The notes beneath the pieces are model-generated. The model had not been told where the DNA came from, did no database searches, and saw nothing but the letters and a program-made list of their open reading frames with translations. A stretch of DNA of 64,000 nucleotides from Listeria welshimeri serovar 6b str. SLCC5334 (GTDB taxonomy: Bacteria > Bacillota > Bacilli > Lactobacillales > Listeriaceae): assembly GCF_000060285.1 (NCBI RefSeq), contig NC_008555.1, positions 1,736,001 through 1,800,000 of the forward strand, written 5' to 3'. The position numbers were made by a program, and so were the translations under genes. Positions 7,233 to 16,093 of the stretch are shown here, piece after piece; position 1 is the first letter of the stretch, and each line of letters begins with the position of its first letter.

Positions 7233-8609
7233 TTAATTCTTTAATTGCAAAAGCACTACCGTTTCGACATGTGCTGTTTGCGGGAACATATCGACTGGTT
7301 GCATATAACGAATGCGGTATTTCTTCGCAAGTAAAGCCAAGTCGCGTGCTAATGTGGATGGGTTACAAGATACGTAAACAAGTTGTTTTGCTTCTACTTC
7401 TAAGAGTGACTTAATTAAACCTTGGTCACAGCCACTTCTTGGAGGGTCAACGATTACTGCATCTGGGCGGAAACCGTCATTTACCCATTTAGGCAAAACA
7501 TCTTCTGCTTTACCTACTTCATAATAAACGTTTTCAATTCCATTTTTCTCGGCGTTTCGTTTGGCATCTTCAATTGACTCTGGAATAATATCCATGCCGC
7601 GAACTTCTTTTACTTTGCCGGCGAATGCTTGGCCGATTGTACCAACCCCACAATAAGCATCTACTAGAGTTTCGCTCCCAGTAAGTACGAGTGCTTTTTC
7701 CACTTCTTGGTAGAGTCGCTCTGTTTGGAACGGGTTTAATTGGAAAAAGGCACGAGCTGATAAATCGAATTCGAGTTCCATTAATTTTTCTTCAATGCTT
7801 TCTTTTCCAGCTAATAGGAACGTTTCGTCACCAAAAATAAGTGAGGATTTTGCTTGGTTGACGTTTTGCATAATCGAAGTCACTTCTGGAAGAGCTGCTT
7901 CAATTTCTGCGAGCATTTCTCGTTTTTTAGGTAACTTTTTACTATTTGTAATGAAAACGAGTTGGGTTTCGCCAGTTTTTACACCGGTGCGAACAACGAT
8001 CGTGCGTACGATTCCGCTACCAGCTTTTTCATCATAAATTGGAACGCCGTATTTTTCGAGTAAATCACGTACAAAATTGGTTACTTTGATGGTGACTGGT
8101 TGTTGGACGATGCAGTCTTCAATCGGAACAAGTTGGTGAGAATTGGCGCCGAAAAGCCCTGTTTCGACTTGACCACTGCCTACTAGTCTTGTTTGGAATT
8201 GACTTTTATTACGATAACGCCACGGGTCTTCCATACCGATTGTTGGGCGAATTTTTAATTTAGCTGGATCAATTTTTGTATGTTTTTCGATTGATTGAAT
8301 AACAATATCTCTTTTTAACTCAAGTTGTGCGCTATAAGCCACATGTTGCAACTGGCAACCGCCACATGCCTCGTACACTGGGCAAGGTGCGGTAACTCGG
8401 TTGGGAGATTTTTTACGAATTTTATTTAATTTTGCTTCGGTGAATCGGTCACGAACTTTGACTGCTTCTACAACTACCTCTTCTCCGGTAATTGCACCGG
8501 GTACAAATACAACTGCTTTTTTAAAATAGCCAATTCCTTCTCCGTTGATTCCCATGCGCCGAATGGTCAGTGGGAACTTTTGGCCTTCTTCTACTGGATT
8601 TTGATTCAT
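7233..8609 (-). CDS. rlmD: 23S rRNA (uracil-5-)-methyltransferase, RlmCD/TrmA family
   Basis: 458 residues. Domains in order: an N-terminal TRAM RNA-binding domain (~1-60), a Cys-rich iron-sulfur segment (Cys-x5-Cys-x2-Cys, Cys-Gly-Gly-Cys), and a C-terminal SAM-dependent methyltransferase with Asp-Ala-Tyr-Cys-Gly-Val-Gly-Thr-Ile and the catalytic Val-Ser-Cys-Asn-Pro. In B. subtilis the homologue YefA/RlmCD makes both m5U747 and m5U1939 of 23S rRNA. A second family member lies at 58820-60181, so Listeria may divide the two sites between paralogues. Which paralogue does which cannot be told from sequence, so the symbol is tentative. Confidence 0.85.
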   Translation of the reverse strand: MNQNPVEEGQKFPLTIRRMGINGEGIGYFKKAVVFVPGAITGEEVVVEAVKVRDRFTEAKLNKIRKKSPNRVTAPCPVYEACGGCQLQHVAYSAQLELKRDIVIQSIEKHTKIDPAKLKIRPTIGMEDPWRYRNKSQFQTRLVGSGQVETGLFGANSHQLVPIEDCIVQQPVTIKVTNFVRDLLEKYGVPIYDEKAGSGIVRTIVVRTGVKTGETQLVFITNSKKLPKKREMLAEIEAALPEVTSIMQNVNQAKSSLIFGDETFLLAGKESIEEKLMELEFDLSARAFFQLNPFQTERLYQEVEKALVLTGSETLVDAYCGVGTIGQAFAGKVKEVRGMDIIPESIEDAKRNAEKNGIENVYYEVGKAEDVLPKWVNDGFRPDAVIVDPPRSGCDQGLIKSLLEVEAKQLVYVSCNPSTLARDLALLAKKYRIRYMQPVDMFPQTAHVETVVLLQLKN

Positions 8610-8673
8610 TATTTTCCTCCATCATTCCAAGTCTTCATTAATACTAACAAAAAAATAGTCACTTGTCAGCAGT

Positions 8674-9054
8674 TTATGGCATGATTTCAAGACTTTCATC
8701 GACAATAATGCTTTTTTTGACAGAACGAACCATCGAACAGTATTTTGGGGTTAATTTTAGTGCCTTTTCAAGTGGATGAGGATCTAAGTGAGAACCTGTA
8801 ATTTTAAAGTGAAGATGTATCGCACTGATTCGATTTTCTTCTTCTGGAATACGTTCCATAGTCGCGTCTACCCATAAATCAGTAAAATCAACTCGCTTTT
8901 TTCTTAAAATATTACGGAAAACAATCGCGCTACAACTAGCAATCGACATCAACATCAAATCAGCTGGTGTATGAGCAGTCATTTTGTCATCAATTAATAA
9001 ATCTCCTGTGTCAAATCCATTTTCGGTATAAACTAGCTTTAATGGTTTTGTCAT
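8674..9054 (-). CDS. OsmC/Ohr family protein
   Basis: 126 residues. The two conserved cysteines of the OsmC/Ohr fold are present: one in Ile-Ala-Ser-Cys-Ser-Ala and one in Lys-Tyr-Cys-Ser-Met, in the usual order and spacing. Such proteins reduce organic or fatty-acid hydroperoxides in the cytosol; this one resembles the short YhfA/OsmC-like branch rather than classical Ohr. It is followed by the RNA methyltransferase on the same strand after 64 bp. The substrate is not predictable. Confidence 0.85.
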   Translation of the reverse strand: MTKPLKLVYTENGFDTGDLLIDDKMTAHTPADLMLMSIASCSAIVFRNILRKKRVDFTDLWVDATMERIPEEENRISAIHLHFKITGSHLDPHPLEKALKLTPKYCSMVRSVKKSIIVDESLEIMP

Positions 9055-9159
9055 CGTTATCCCTCATTTCTTCTCTTTTATCGTACAAAAAATCTCCTTA
9101 TTAAGCAAATTAGTAGTATAATGAACAAATAGTCGACCAAAAAGGAGGCTGCTCGAGTT

Positions 9160-9804
9160 ATGGAAGGAGTAGGAAATAAAGTGATTGTTTTAGCAGGAAT
9201 GATTGGCGCTGGAAAAAGTAGTTATACAGAGCTAATTGCAAATGAACTTGGAACAAAAGCATTTTATGAAAGCATTAAGGATAATCGGATCTTAGAAATG
9301 TTTTATGATGACCCAAAAAGATGGGCTTTTGCCTTACAAATATATTTTTTAAATACTCGTTTTCGTAGTATCAAAGCCGCGTTAACGGATCAAAATAATG
9401 TGCTAGATCGGAGCATTTATGAAGACGCCCTTTTTACACAAATTAATTTTGAAGAAGGTAATATTTCTGAACCTGAGATGGATACATATCTTGATTTACT
9501 CGACAATATGATGGAAGAACTTGCTTATATGCCAAAAAAAGCACCGGATTTGTTAATTTATTTACGTGGGAGTTTGGACACGGTTTTAAGTAGAATTTCT
9601 CTTCGGGGACGTCCTTACGAACAAATTGGTGCTAATCCTGGTTTACTTGAATATTATAAACATCTCCATAGTCGTTATGATAGCTGGTTTGCATCTTATG
9701 ATAAGAGTGAAACACTTGTAATTAATATTGACGAAATTGATATTAATAAACCAAATGACGCAGATTATGTCATGCAACTTATTCATGAAAAATTAAAACG
9801 CTAA
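9160..9804 (+). CDS. Deoxynucleoside kinase (dGK/dAK family)
   Basis: 214 residues with the P-loop Gly13-x4-Gly-Lys19-Ser, the Asp-Arg-Ser motif (in Leu-Asp-Arg-Ser-Ile-Tyr-Glu-Asp) and an Arg-rich lid (Arg-Gly-Arg-Pro-Tyr-Glu-Gln). These are hallmarks of the salvage kinases that phosphorylate deoxyguanosine or deoxyadenosine with ATP. AAAGGAGG at 9141-9148 is 11 bases ahead of the ATG; a GTG at 9181 behind another GGAG is a less likely alternative because it trims the first strand. The stop lies within a strong bidirectional terminator shared with the converging yihY gene. Confidence 0.88.
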   Translation: MEGVGNKVIVLAGMIGAGKSSYTELIANELGTKAFYESIKDNRILEMFYDDPKRWAFALQIYFLNTRFRSIKAALTDQNNVLDRSIYEDALFTQINFEEGNISEPEMDTYLDLLDNMMEELAYMPKKAPDLLIYLRGSLDTVLSRISLRGRPYEQIGANPGLLEYYKHLHSRYDSWFASYDKSETLVINIDEIDINKPNDADYVMQLIHEKLKR

Positions 9805-9834
9805 AACAGCACGTACTGTTTTAGCGTTTTTTTA
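9795..9834. terminator. Bidirectional terminator
   Basis: 15-bp perfect inverted repeat AAAACGCTAAAACAG / CTGTTTTAGCGTTTT with a 6-base loop (CACGTA), flanked by T-runs on both strands. It contains the stop codon of the deoxynucleoside kinase. Confidence 0.92.
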
Positions 9835-10701
9835 ATTTATTTCGCCTAATTCTTTCTTCTTTTTACGAATAGCAAGGGTTGCATTTAGCTCTCCGCCAAT
9901 CATTAAAATAATACCTGTCAGATAAAACCATAACATTAAAATAATTATCACACCGATACTACCATATGTTGCTGAGTAATTACCAAAATTATTCACATAA
10001 TAGGCAAAACCAACCGAAGCTACAGTCCAGCCTATTGTCGAAAACAGCGCTCCTGGAAGAACACTAATTAATGTACTGCGTCTATTTGGTGCCACCCAAT
10101 ATAAAAAGGTAAAGACAACAAAAATCACAATAAGTGTAACAGTCCAACGAAGATTATTCCAAAAGCTAAGAAAGTCTTCTGAGAAGTGCAAATGGTTAAT
10201 TAAAAACATCCCAATTTGTTGTCCAAATACAAGTAATAGTAAAGTGGCTCCAACTGTTGCAAGCATGGACATAGTGAAAAACATTGATAATAAACGTTGT
10301 ACAACGTAATTTCTCTTATTCGTTACGCCATATGCTTTGTTGAGTGATTTCATAACGGCATTCATTCCATTGGAAGCCGACCATAAAGTCGCGATAATCC
10401 CGATAGAAAGTAATCCACCATTTTTTTGCGTCAGTAAAGTATTTAAATTTTCTTCTAGAAAGTCCATAATCTGATCTGGCGCAAACTCTTTTATCATATT
10501 GAAAACTGAATCTTTATCAATGTGAAGATAAGCAAGTAAAGTTGCTGCGATTAAAAGCATCGGAAAAATGGAAAACAACATATAATATGCTAACTGTGCA
10601 GCATTACCAGATACATCATTTCGTCCAACCCTTGCACTTACTGCTTGTCCTACCTGGACTATCCCATTATTTTTAATAGATTTAATTATTTTCACCCACA
10701 C
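9832..10701 (-). CDS. YihY/BrkB family integral membrane protein
   Basis: 289 residues with about six hydrophobic helices and family-typical segments Asn-Ala-Ala-Gln-Leu-Ala-Tyr-Tyr-x-Leu-Phe-Ser-Ile-Phe-Pro near the N-terminus and Gly-Ser-Ile-Gly-Val-Ile-Ile-Ile-Leu-Met-Leu-Trp near the end. The family was once annotated as ribonuclease BN in error; its role is uncertain, with transport of lipids or other envelope compounds proposed. It is a single gene diverging from the DUF1128 gene. Confidence 0.88.
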   Translation of the reverse strand: MWVKIIKSIKNNGIVQVGQAVSARVGRNDVSGNAAQLAYYMLFSIFPMLLIAATLLAYLHIDKDSVFNMIKEFAPDQIMDFLEENLNTLLTQKNGGLLSIGIIATLWSASNGMNAVMKSLNKAYGVTNKRNYVVQRLLSMFFTMSMLATVGATLLLLVFGQQIGMFLINHLHFSEDFLSFWNNLRWTVTLIVIFVVFTFLYWVAPNRRSTLISVLPGALFSTIGWTVASVGFAYYVNNFGNYSATYGSIGVIIILMLWFYLTGIILMIGGELNATLAIRKKKKELGEIN

Positions 10702-10791
10702 GTATAAGGCCCCCCTTTTCTAGTCATTCATCTGGAAGTTTTTCTTCTGTTATGGTAAAATTTTGTCTATTAGCTTGAAAGGAGCAAAAAG

Positions 10792-11013
10792 ATGAATCTT
10801 GAAACCCCTTCACAGGAAAACGTGAATTTTATGTTAACAGAAATTACCACTAAATTAAAGATGGTGAATGTTGGTGTTTTTGAAAATCTTGAGCTTGACT
10901 CTGTTGATTATAACGCACTTATTGATATTTATCAGCTAATTAAACGCAAATCAAATTTTAGTCCCCGCGAAATGCAATTATTTGCAGAAGAGTTACGCAG
11001 AATTAGAAAATAA
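10792..11013 (+). CDS. DUF1128 family small protein (YfkK-like)
   Basis: 73 residues, the typical length of DUF1128, with good ribosome site GAAAGGAGC at 10778-10786. Acidic and helical, ending in the Phe-Ser-Pro-Arg-Glu-Met-Gln-x-Phe-Ala-Glu-Glu-Leu pattern shared by Bacillaceae relatives. In B. subtilis yfkK also neighbours a YihY-type gene (yfkH), so the pairing seen here is conserved. Function unknown. Confidence 0.8.
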   Translation: MNLETPSQENVNFMLTEITTKLKMVNVGVFENLELDSVDYNALIDIYQLIKRKSNFSPREMQLFAEELRRIRK

Positions 11014-11023
11014 AGCAAATTCC

Positions 11024-11045
11024 GGCCACTTTTTAGTGGTTTTTT
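11024..11045 (+). terminator. Short terminator after the DUF1128 gene
   Basis: Small stem CCACT / AGTGG with a TTTT loop followed by T6. The stem is only 5-6 bp, so strength is uncertain. Confidence 0.5.
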
Positions 11046-11827
11046 GTTTGGAAATAATTAGTCCCAAAATCAACTAAGTCACGCATATCATAAATCTTTG
11101 TCGGTGCACCAATAATTGTCGTCGGATGGAAGTCGCGCGCTTTCTCATATGTACGGCCAAGCTCAATAAAAAGCTCACTATTATAGTCGATTTCAGCATA
11201 CTTCCTCCAGACTATCTCGCCCTGTTTCCGAAATGCAGCTTGGTTTTCTATGAGCGGGAATACATTCGAACGTTCTTCTGCTAAATGGAGAGATGTGTTA
11301 TTATCATTATCAATTCCAAACAAAATAATCTTGGCTGAAAGTTCATATAATTTCCCTAGGGGTGATTCGTCACCTAAACTTTTCGCAAGTGGCTGATTCG
11401 CAATTATTTCCTCTTTTTGTCTTCCCCATGCACAAAATGAATGATACGGATGAAAACTGCGTACTACATCAGGCATAGTCCGAAAGGTTTCAGCTATCAC
11501 TCCCATTCCTCGTGTTGGTGTGACATTTGGATCAAAAGGTGGAGTTTCTGCTCGAATCGTTTTCCACCAACTTTCCGGCACTGGAGGATTTTCCCATTTG
11601 GCAGGATCACTTAATTGACCTGTTTGCGCAGGCATGACAATGTTTCCATCAGTACCCACAGCTTCTTGAAGCGCGTATATTATTGCCACAGGTCCACCAC
11701 ATATCCAATACGCTTTTGACATGGAAGCATGAAAAATAATCGTATCTCCTTCTCTAATACCCGCTTTTCTCAAATCAGACACGATTTTTTGTTTTGTTGC
11801 TGGTTTTTTTGTTCGCCAGATAGCCAT
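11033..11827 (-). CDS. AAC(3)-type aminoglycoside N-acetyltransferase family protein
   Basis: 264 residues from the ATG at 11827, chosen for the GGGAGA immediately ahead; an in-frame TTG at 11893 would add 22 residues inside a strongly structured leader. The sequence has the family blocks Gly-Asp-Thr-Ile-Ile-Phe-His-Ala-Ser-Met-Ser, Asn-Ile-Val-Met-Pro-Ala-Gln-Thr and Phe-His-Pro-Tyr-His-Ser-Phe, matching AAC(3) enzymes that acetylate the 3-amino group of deoxystreptamine drugs using acetyl-CoA. Chromosomal low-GC Firmicute members often confer little resistance and may act on other amines. It follows map on the same strand. Confidence 0.82.
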   Translation of the reverse strand: MAIWRTKKPATKQKIVSDLRKAGIREGDTIIFHASMSKAYWICGGPVAIIYALQEAVGTDGNIVMPAQTGQLSDPAKWENPPVPESWWKTIRAETPPFDPNVTPTRGMGVIAETFRTMPDVVRSFHPYHSFCAWGRQKEEIIANQPLAKSLGDESPLGKLYELSAKIILFGIDNDNNTSLHLAEERSNVFPLIENQAAFRKQGEIVWRKYAEIDYNSELFIELGRTYEKARDFHPTTIIGAPTKIYDMRDLVDFGTNYFQTKNH

Positions 11828-11866
11828 TTTTTCTCCCAATTTTTCTGTCACCACCTTAATAAATAA

Positions 11867-11957
11867 AGCCAGATGCCTAGAAAAAAACGTCAAAGTAAAA
11901 ACAAATGTAACGAATACACGTGTATTTACTCGAATTCTGTTCTAATAACATCTGGCT
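11867..11957 (-). repeat. Long inverted repeat with internal perfect palindrome between map and the AAC(3)-like gene
   Basis: AGCCAGATG at 11867-11875 is the exact inverse of CATCTGGCT at 11949-11957. Within the 73-base interval lies the 14-bp perfect palindrome AATACACGTGTATT (11913-11926). On the minus strand the right arm is followed by TTTATTTATT. The unit lies in the leader of the AAC(3)-like gene and could be a terminator, attenuator or operator. Confidence 0.55.
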
Positions 11958-11968
11958 AAATAGTTCAA

Positions 11969-12733
11969 TTAATCATTTTCGCCTTGATAAGTTAAAATTT
12001 CTGGACCATCTTGTGTAATGGCAAAAGTGTGTTCATATTGTGCAGATAAAGAACCATCAACTGTTCTCGCAGTCCAACCATTATCATCCATTTTTGCTTT
12101 CCAAGCGCCCATATTTACCATTGGCTCTACTGTAATAACCATGCCTTCTTTTAAGCGTGGACCTTTGCCAGCTTGACCAAAATGAGGAATATCTGGTTTT
12201 TCGTGTAAAGTTGGTCCGACACCATGACCGATAAACTCACGTACAACTGCAAGATTCTCAGATTCTACATAAGTTTGAATCGCATGACCAATATCGCCTA
12301 TTCGAGCGCCAACTTTGGCTTGTTCAATTCCTAAATAAAGTGCTTTATGGGTAACGTCCATTAGATGCTTCACATCGTCTGGTACTTCTCCTACTGCATA
12401 AGTCCAAGCAGAATCAGCAAGTGCGCCGTGATAATTCACGACCATATCCACTGTGATAATGTCGCCTTCGTTAAGCTTTTGTTTGCGCGGGAAGCCATGA
12501 CAAATTTCGTCATTGATACTTGCACAAATAGCATATTCGTAACCTTCAAACCCTTTTTGTTCTGGAGTTGCACCATTTTTACGTAAGAATTCTTCTGTAA
12601 ATACTTCTAAATCCCAGCTAGTAATACCTGGTTTAATGATTTTTTTTAGTTCTTTATGCGTATCGGCAAGGATTTTCCCTGCTGCTTTCATCTCATCGAT
12701 TTCGCGTCTTGATTTAAGTGTAATCATTTTCAT
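11969..12733 (-). CDS. map: Type I methionine aminopeptidase
   Basis: 254 residues. Cytosolic two-metal enzyme that removes the initiator Met from nascent proteins. The five metal ligands are visible in order: Asp in Thr-Val-Asp-Met-Val, Asp in Leu-Ala-Asp-Ser-Ala, His in Ile-Gly-His-Gly-Val-Gly, Glu in Thr-Val-Glu-Pro-Met and Glu in Gln-Tyr-Glu-His-Thr. Two ATGs compete (12733 and 12727) behind the same GGAGGG; spacing is 5 or 11 bases, so the start is uncertain by two codons. Listeria also has the ribosomal-operon map elsewhere, so this is probably the second copy (YflG-like). Confidence 0.93.
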   Translation of the reverse strand: MKMITLKSRREIDEMKAAGKILADTHKELKKIIKPGITSWDLEVFTEEFLRKNGATPEQKGFEGYEYAICASINDEICHGFPRKQKLNEGDIITVDMVVNYHGALADSAWTYAVGEVPDDVKHLMDVTHKALYLGIEQAKVGARIGDIGHAIQTYVESENLAVVREFIGHGVGPTLHEKPDIPHFGQAGKGPRLKEGMVITVEPMVNMGAWKAKMDDNGWTARTVDGSLSAQYEHTFAITQDGPEILTYQGEND

Positions 12734-12809
12734 TATTCCCTCCTAAAATTTCCGCTATTTACTATTATAGCTCGAAAACCGCTAGAAATAAAGTAATCTG
12801 GAAAAAAGG

Positions 12810-12837
12810 TTGCAGTTTTTCTGAAGACATTTATAAT
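12810..12837 (+). promoter_or_regulatory. Predicted sigma-A promoter of the flavodoxin gene
   Basis: TTGCAG at 12810-12815 and TATAAT at 12832-12837 with a 16-bp spacer, giving a leader of about 70 bases before the flavodoxin start. Confidence 0.65.
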
Positions 12838-12915
12838 AGTAAGTATCAGTAAAAAAATGGTGAACAGGTTTGTGCCATTTTAAACAATAAAAAATTCAGA
12901 AAATGGTGATGCAAA

Positions 12916-13362
12916 ATGACAAAAGTGATGATCGTCTATGCCAGCATGACTGGTAATACACAAGAAATTGCCGATATTTTAGGTGAAGAATTAGAAAAAT
13001 ATGATATTGAAGTAGAAATTGAAGAATGTATTTCCGTTGATCCTGAAGATTTACTCGAATATGATGGCGCATTAATTGGCGGCTATACCTATGATGATGG
13101 ACAACTTCCTGATGAGTTCGTTGATTTTTATGAAGATATGGCAGATGTTGATTTTAGCGGCAAAATTTGCGCTTCTTTCGGTTCTGGCGATACTTTTTAT
13201 GATGAATATTGTTTAACAGTAGATTTAATTGAAACTCGTCTAAAAGAACAAGGTGCGACTGTTCCTGTTGCCGGGCTAAAAGTCGATCTTGATCCAGATG
13301 AAGAAGACGTGGTTCGCGCTGAAAGCTACGCAAAAACATTTGTTGATGTATTAAAAGGTTAA
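12916..13362 (+). CDS. Short-chain flavodoxin
   Basis: 148 residues, normal for a short-chain flavodoxin, a cytosolic FMN electron carrier. The phosphate-binding loop Ser-Met-Thr-Gly-Asn-Thr-Gln-Glu starts at residue ~10, and an aromatic/Gly segment (Gly-Gly-Tyr-Thr-Tyr-Asp) near residue 56 and Phe-Gly-Ser-Gly-Asp near residue 90 line the flavin. The protein is very acidic, as usual for flavodoxins. Single gene with its own promoter and terminator. Likely redox partners such as fatty-acid desaturase or pyruvate oxidoreductase are not nearby. Confidence 0.93.
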   Translation: MTKVMIVYASMTGNTQEIADILGEELEKYDIEVEIEECISVDPEDLLEYDGALIGGYTYDDGQLPDEFVDFYEDMADVDFSGKICASFGSGDTFYDEYCLTVDLIETRLKEQGATVPVAGLKVDLDPDEEDVVRAESYAKTFVDVLKG

Positions 13363-13366
13363 TTCG

Positions 13367-13402
13367 AAAGCAAGCATCCGTTTTGGGAGCTTGCTTTTTT
13401 TA
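13367..13402 (+). terminator. Rho-independent terminator after flavodoxin
   Basis: AAAGCAAGC / GCTTGCTTT stem followed by T7. Confidence 0.88.
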
Positions 13403-13501
13403 TTTCATTAAAAATAGCGAAAACAGTCGCCTAGTGGTTGCTTTACCTCATTAATTAAGATACAATTCTCATATTGAATAAAAAGATTGGAGTGATTAAT
13501 T

Positions 13502-14734
13502 ATGACAGTATTTAGTGAAAAGTTAGAAAAGTATGCAGAATTGATTGTAAAAGTTGGGGTAAATGTCCAACCTGAGCAGAAAGTGGTAATTATGGCTCCA
13601 GTTGACGCAGCTCCACTCGTTCGTCTTATTTCTAAGTACGCTTTTGAAGTTGGCGCAGAAGATGTCATTATGGATTGGCGCGATGAAGAATTAGGCGCTT
13701 TACGTTATAAGAATGCTCCATTACGCGTTTTCGAAAGTGCTCCAGTTCACCGTGTTGCAGAAAAAACAGAACTTGCCAAAGAAGGCGCTTGTTTTATCTC
13801 CATTACATCAGAAGACCCCGATTTACTAAACGGTGTGGATAGCAACAAAATTGCAACATTCCAAAAAACAATGGGTGGCGCAATGAGTGAATTCCGCGAA
13901 TTAATGCAAGCAAACGTGGTAAGCTGGACAGTTGTTGCAGCTGCTTCACAAGGTTGGGCAGCAAAAGTATTCCCAGATTTAACTCCAGTAGAACAAATGG
14001 AAACACTTTGGGAAGCTATTTTCGAAACAACACGTATTAATACGGAAAATCCAGTAGAAACTTGGAAAAACCACGATCAGACTCTTGCTGCAAAAGCAGA
14101 TAGTTTAAATGAAAAACAATTTACTTCTTTACATTATACGGCTCCTGGAACAGACCTTACAATTGGTCTTCCAAAAAATCATCTTTGGGTTGGCGCTGGT
14201 AGTAAGAATAAAAAAGGGCATGAATTTATGGCCAATATGCCGACAGAAGAAGTATTCTGTTGTGCGGATAAACTAAAAGTGGAAGGGTATGTTTCTAGTA
14301 CAAAACCACTTAGTTATGCAGGAAATATTATCGATGACTTCAAAATCACTTTCGAAAAAGGTCGAATTGTAGGTGTAGAAGCAGCATCAGGCGAAGAAAT
14401 TCTTAAAGATTTAATCGCAACAGATGAAGGTTCTCACTATTTAGGAGAAGTAGCTCTAGTTCCAGATCCTTCCCCTATTTCTCAATCCGGCATTTTATTC
14501 TACAACACACTATTTGATGAAAATGCCTCTAACCACTTAGCAATCGGTAGTGCATATGCATTTAATGTTAAAGGTGGCGAAGAAATGTCTCGTGAAGAAT
14601 TAGAAGCAGCTGGTGTTAACAATAGTTTAACGCATGTTGACTTTATGATTGGTTCTTCTGAAATGGACATTGATGGTGTAACCGAATCTGGTGAAGTTGT
14701 TCCTGTTTTCCGTAAAGGCGACTGGGCGTTCTAA
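13502..14734 (+). CDS. M29 family aminopeptidase (AmpS/PepS/thermophilic aminopeptidase)
   Basis: 410 residues, full length for M29 peptidases, which are cytosolic, co-catalytic-metal aminopeptidases of broad specificity. Expected metal-site residues are visible in the C-terminal half: Glu in Asn-Met-Pro-Thr-Glu-Glu-Val-Phe, Glu in Leu-Gly-Glu-Val-Ala-Leu, His in Ser-Asn-His-Leu-Ala-Ile-Gly-Ser-Ala-Tyr, and His/Asp in Thr-His-Val-Asp-Phe-Met. Own promoter region and a terminator follow, so it is monocistronic. Likely role is recycling of peptides taken up from the environment. Confidence 0.92.
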   Translation: MTVFSEKLEKYAELIVKVGVNVQPEQKVVIMAPVDAAPLVRLISKYAFEVGAEDVIMDWRDEELGALRYKNAPLRVFESAPVHRVAEKTELAKEGACFISITSEDPDLLNGVDSNKIATFQKTMGGAMSEFRELMQANVVSWTVVAAASQGWAAKVFPDLTPVEQMETLWEAIFETTRINTENPVETWKNHDQTLAAKADSLNEKQFTSLHYTAPGTDLTIGLPKNHLWVGAGSKNKKGHEFMANMPTEEVFCCADKLKVEGYVSSTKPLSYAGNIIDDFKITFEKGRIVGVEAASGEEILKDLIATDEGSHYLGEVALVPDPSPISQSGILFYNTLFDENASNHLAIGSAYAFNVKGGEEMSREELEAAGVNNSLTHVDFMIGSSEMDIDGVTESGEVVPVFRKGDWAF

Positions 14735-14762
14735 ACTTTTTTAAACTTATGCCTTTTTGCGT

Positions 14763-14801
14763 AAAACCCTTGTAGCTTATTGCTTTCAAGGGTTTTCGTT
14801 T
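14763..14801 (+). terminator. Terminator after the M29 aminopeptidase
   Basis: AAAACCCTTG / CAAGGGTTTT stem with a 14-base loop, then CGTTTGTTATTTTTT. Confidence 0.8.
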
Positions 14802-14835
14802 GTTATTTTTTATAAAAGAGAGTGAGGTGCATTAG

Positions 14836-16092
14836 ATGAAATTTAGTACATGGGACATCAATTTAAAAGTGAGGCTTTTTGGGGAAGCACTGCTCGATAT
14901 TTCTTTTTGGATGGTCTTCCCCTTTCTCACTATTTACTTTTCGGAAAGTATTGGGCGTGAACTTACAAGTATCTTGCTAATTATTTCGCAAATTTTGGCG
15001 GTTTTTACAGCATTACTTGGCGGCTATTTTGCAGATAATTTTGGTAGAAAACGGATGATGAGTATTTCTGTTATTGGGGAAGGTTTTGGTTTTCTAGTTT
15101 TTGCAATAGGTGCACTTCATGTTGTAAACTCCCCTTATTTAAGTTTTGCTGGTTTTGCAATTGCGAGTGTCTTTATGGCTTTTTATCAGCCAGCGAGTCA
15201 AGCGATGATTGCCGATGTGGTTCCACTTGAACACCGGACACATATTTACTCGGTTTTTTATATGATGATTAATATTGCGGTAGTTATTGGACCGATTCTT
15301 GGTTCGGTGTTATTTTATAATTTTACAACAGAAACATTACTTGCGATTGTTTGCGCAGATTTATTACTACTCTTTTTACTTCAAAAATTCGGTCATGAAA
15401 CGGCGCCACTTTTGACTAATCCAGCTCTTAAAAAAGAAGCTGTACGGAAAAGCATTGGTACAGTGTTAATAGAGCAATTAAAAAATTATAAGATTATTTT
15501 TAAAGATAAGATTTTCTTCTTATACATTATTGCTGGGATTATTATTTCTCAGTCGTTTATGCAACTGGATTTGTTATTCCCGCTTTATATTAAAGAAGTA
15601 ATTGGTGCATCTGACTTGTTCTCTTTTCATTTTACTGGTGAACAGTTGTTTGGCGTTATTGTCTCTATCAACGGCTTCTTTGTTGCAGCGCTTACGGTTG
15701 TTGTTACTCGCTGGATGAGCCATTTTAGAGAAAAATTCGTCTTTATGAATTCTTCTTTCCTTTATGCGATTGCGATATTCATTTTCGGTATTTCGACTGG
15801 TCCATGGGTAGCCATTTTTGCGATTATCCTTTTTAGTTTTGCGGAACTAATGACGGTTGGTTTACAACAAAATTTCGTTTCTCAATTAGCTCCTGAAGAT
15901 AAGCGCGCGATGTATTTCTCTGCTGCTGGTCTTCGTTACACGCTTGGTAAAGTAATTGCGCCTCTTGCCATTACACTTGCGGCATTAATCGGCTATACAA
16001 GCACTTTTGTCATTATTGGCATTTTAGCACTTATTAGTGGGCTCATTTACTACTACATGTATGCAGAATTTGAAAAACAACGTCAAGCTTAA
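14836..16092 (+). CDS. MFS transporter (multidrug efflux type)
   Basis: 418 residues with about 12 hydrophobic helices. The loop after helix 2 carries Gly-Gly-Tyr-Phe-Ala-Asp-Asn-Phe-Gly-Arg-Lys-Arg, the MFS motif A, and helix 5 the Gly-Pro-Ile-Leu-Gly antiporter-type motif C, so it is a proton-driven exporter of the 12-helix drug-efflux type. Weak Shine-Dalgarno GTGAGGTG lies ahead of the ATG. Single gene. The substrate cannot be predicted. Confidence 0.85.
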   Translation: MKFSTWDINLKVRLFGEALLDISFWMVFPFLTIYFSESIGRELTSILLIISQILAVFTALLGGYFADNFGRKRMMSISVIGEGFGFLVFAIGALHVVNSPYLSFAGFAIASVFMAFYQPASQAMIADVVPLEHRTHIYSVFYMMINIAVVIGPILGSVLFYNFTTETLLAIVCADLLLLFLLQKFGHETAPLLTNPALKKEAVRKSIGTVLIEQLKNYKIIFKDKIFFLYIIAGIIISQSFMQLDLLFPLYIKEVIGASDLFSFHFTGEQLFGVIVSINGFFVAALTVVVTRWMSHFREKFVFMNSSFLYAIAIFIFGISTGPWVAIFAIILFSFAELMTVGLQQNFVSQLAPEDKRAMYFSAAGLRYTLGKVIAPLAITLAALIGYTSTFVIIGILALISGLIYYYMYAEFEKQRQA

Positions 16093-16093
16093 G

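Noticed and set aside
11827-11893. Longer N-terminus of the AAC(3)-like protein from TTG 11893
   Set aside because: No ribosome site, and it falls in the structured inverted-repeat leader.
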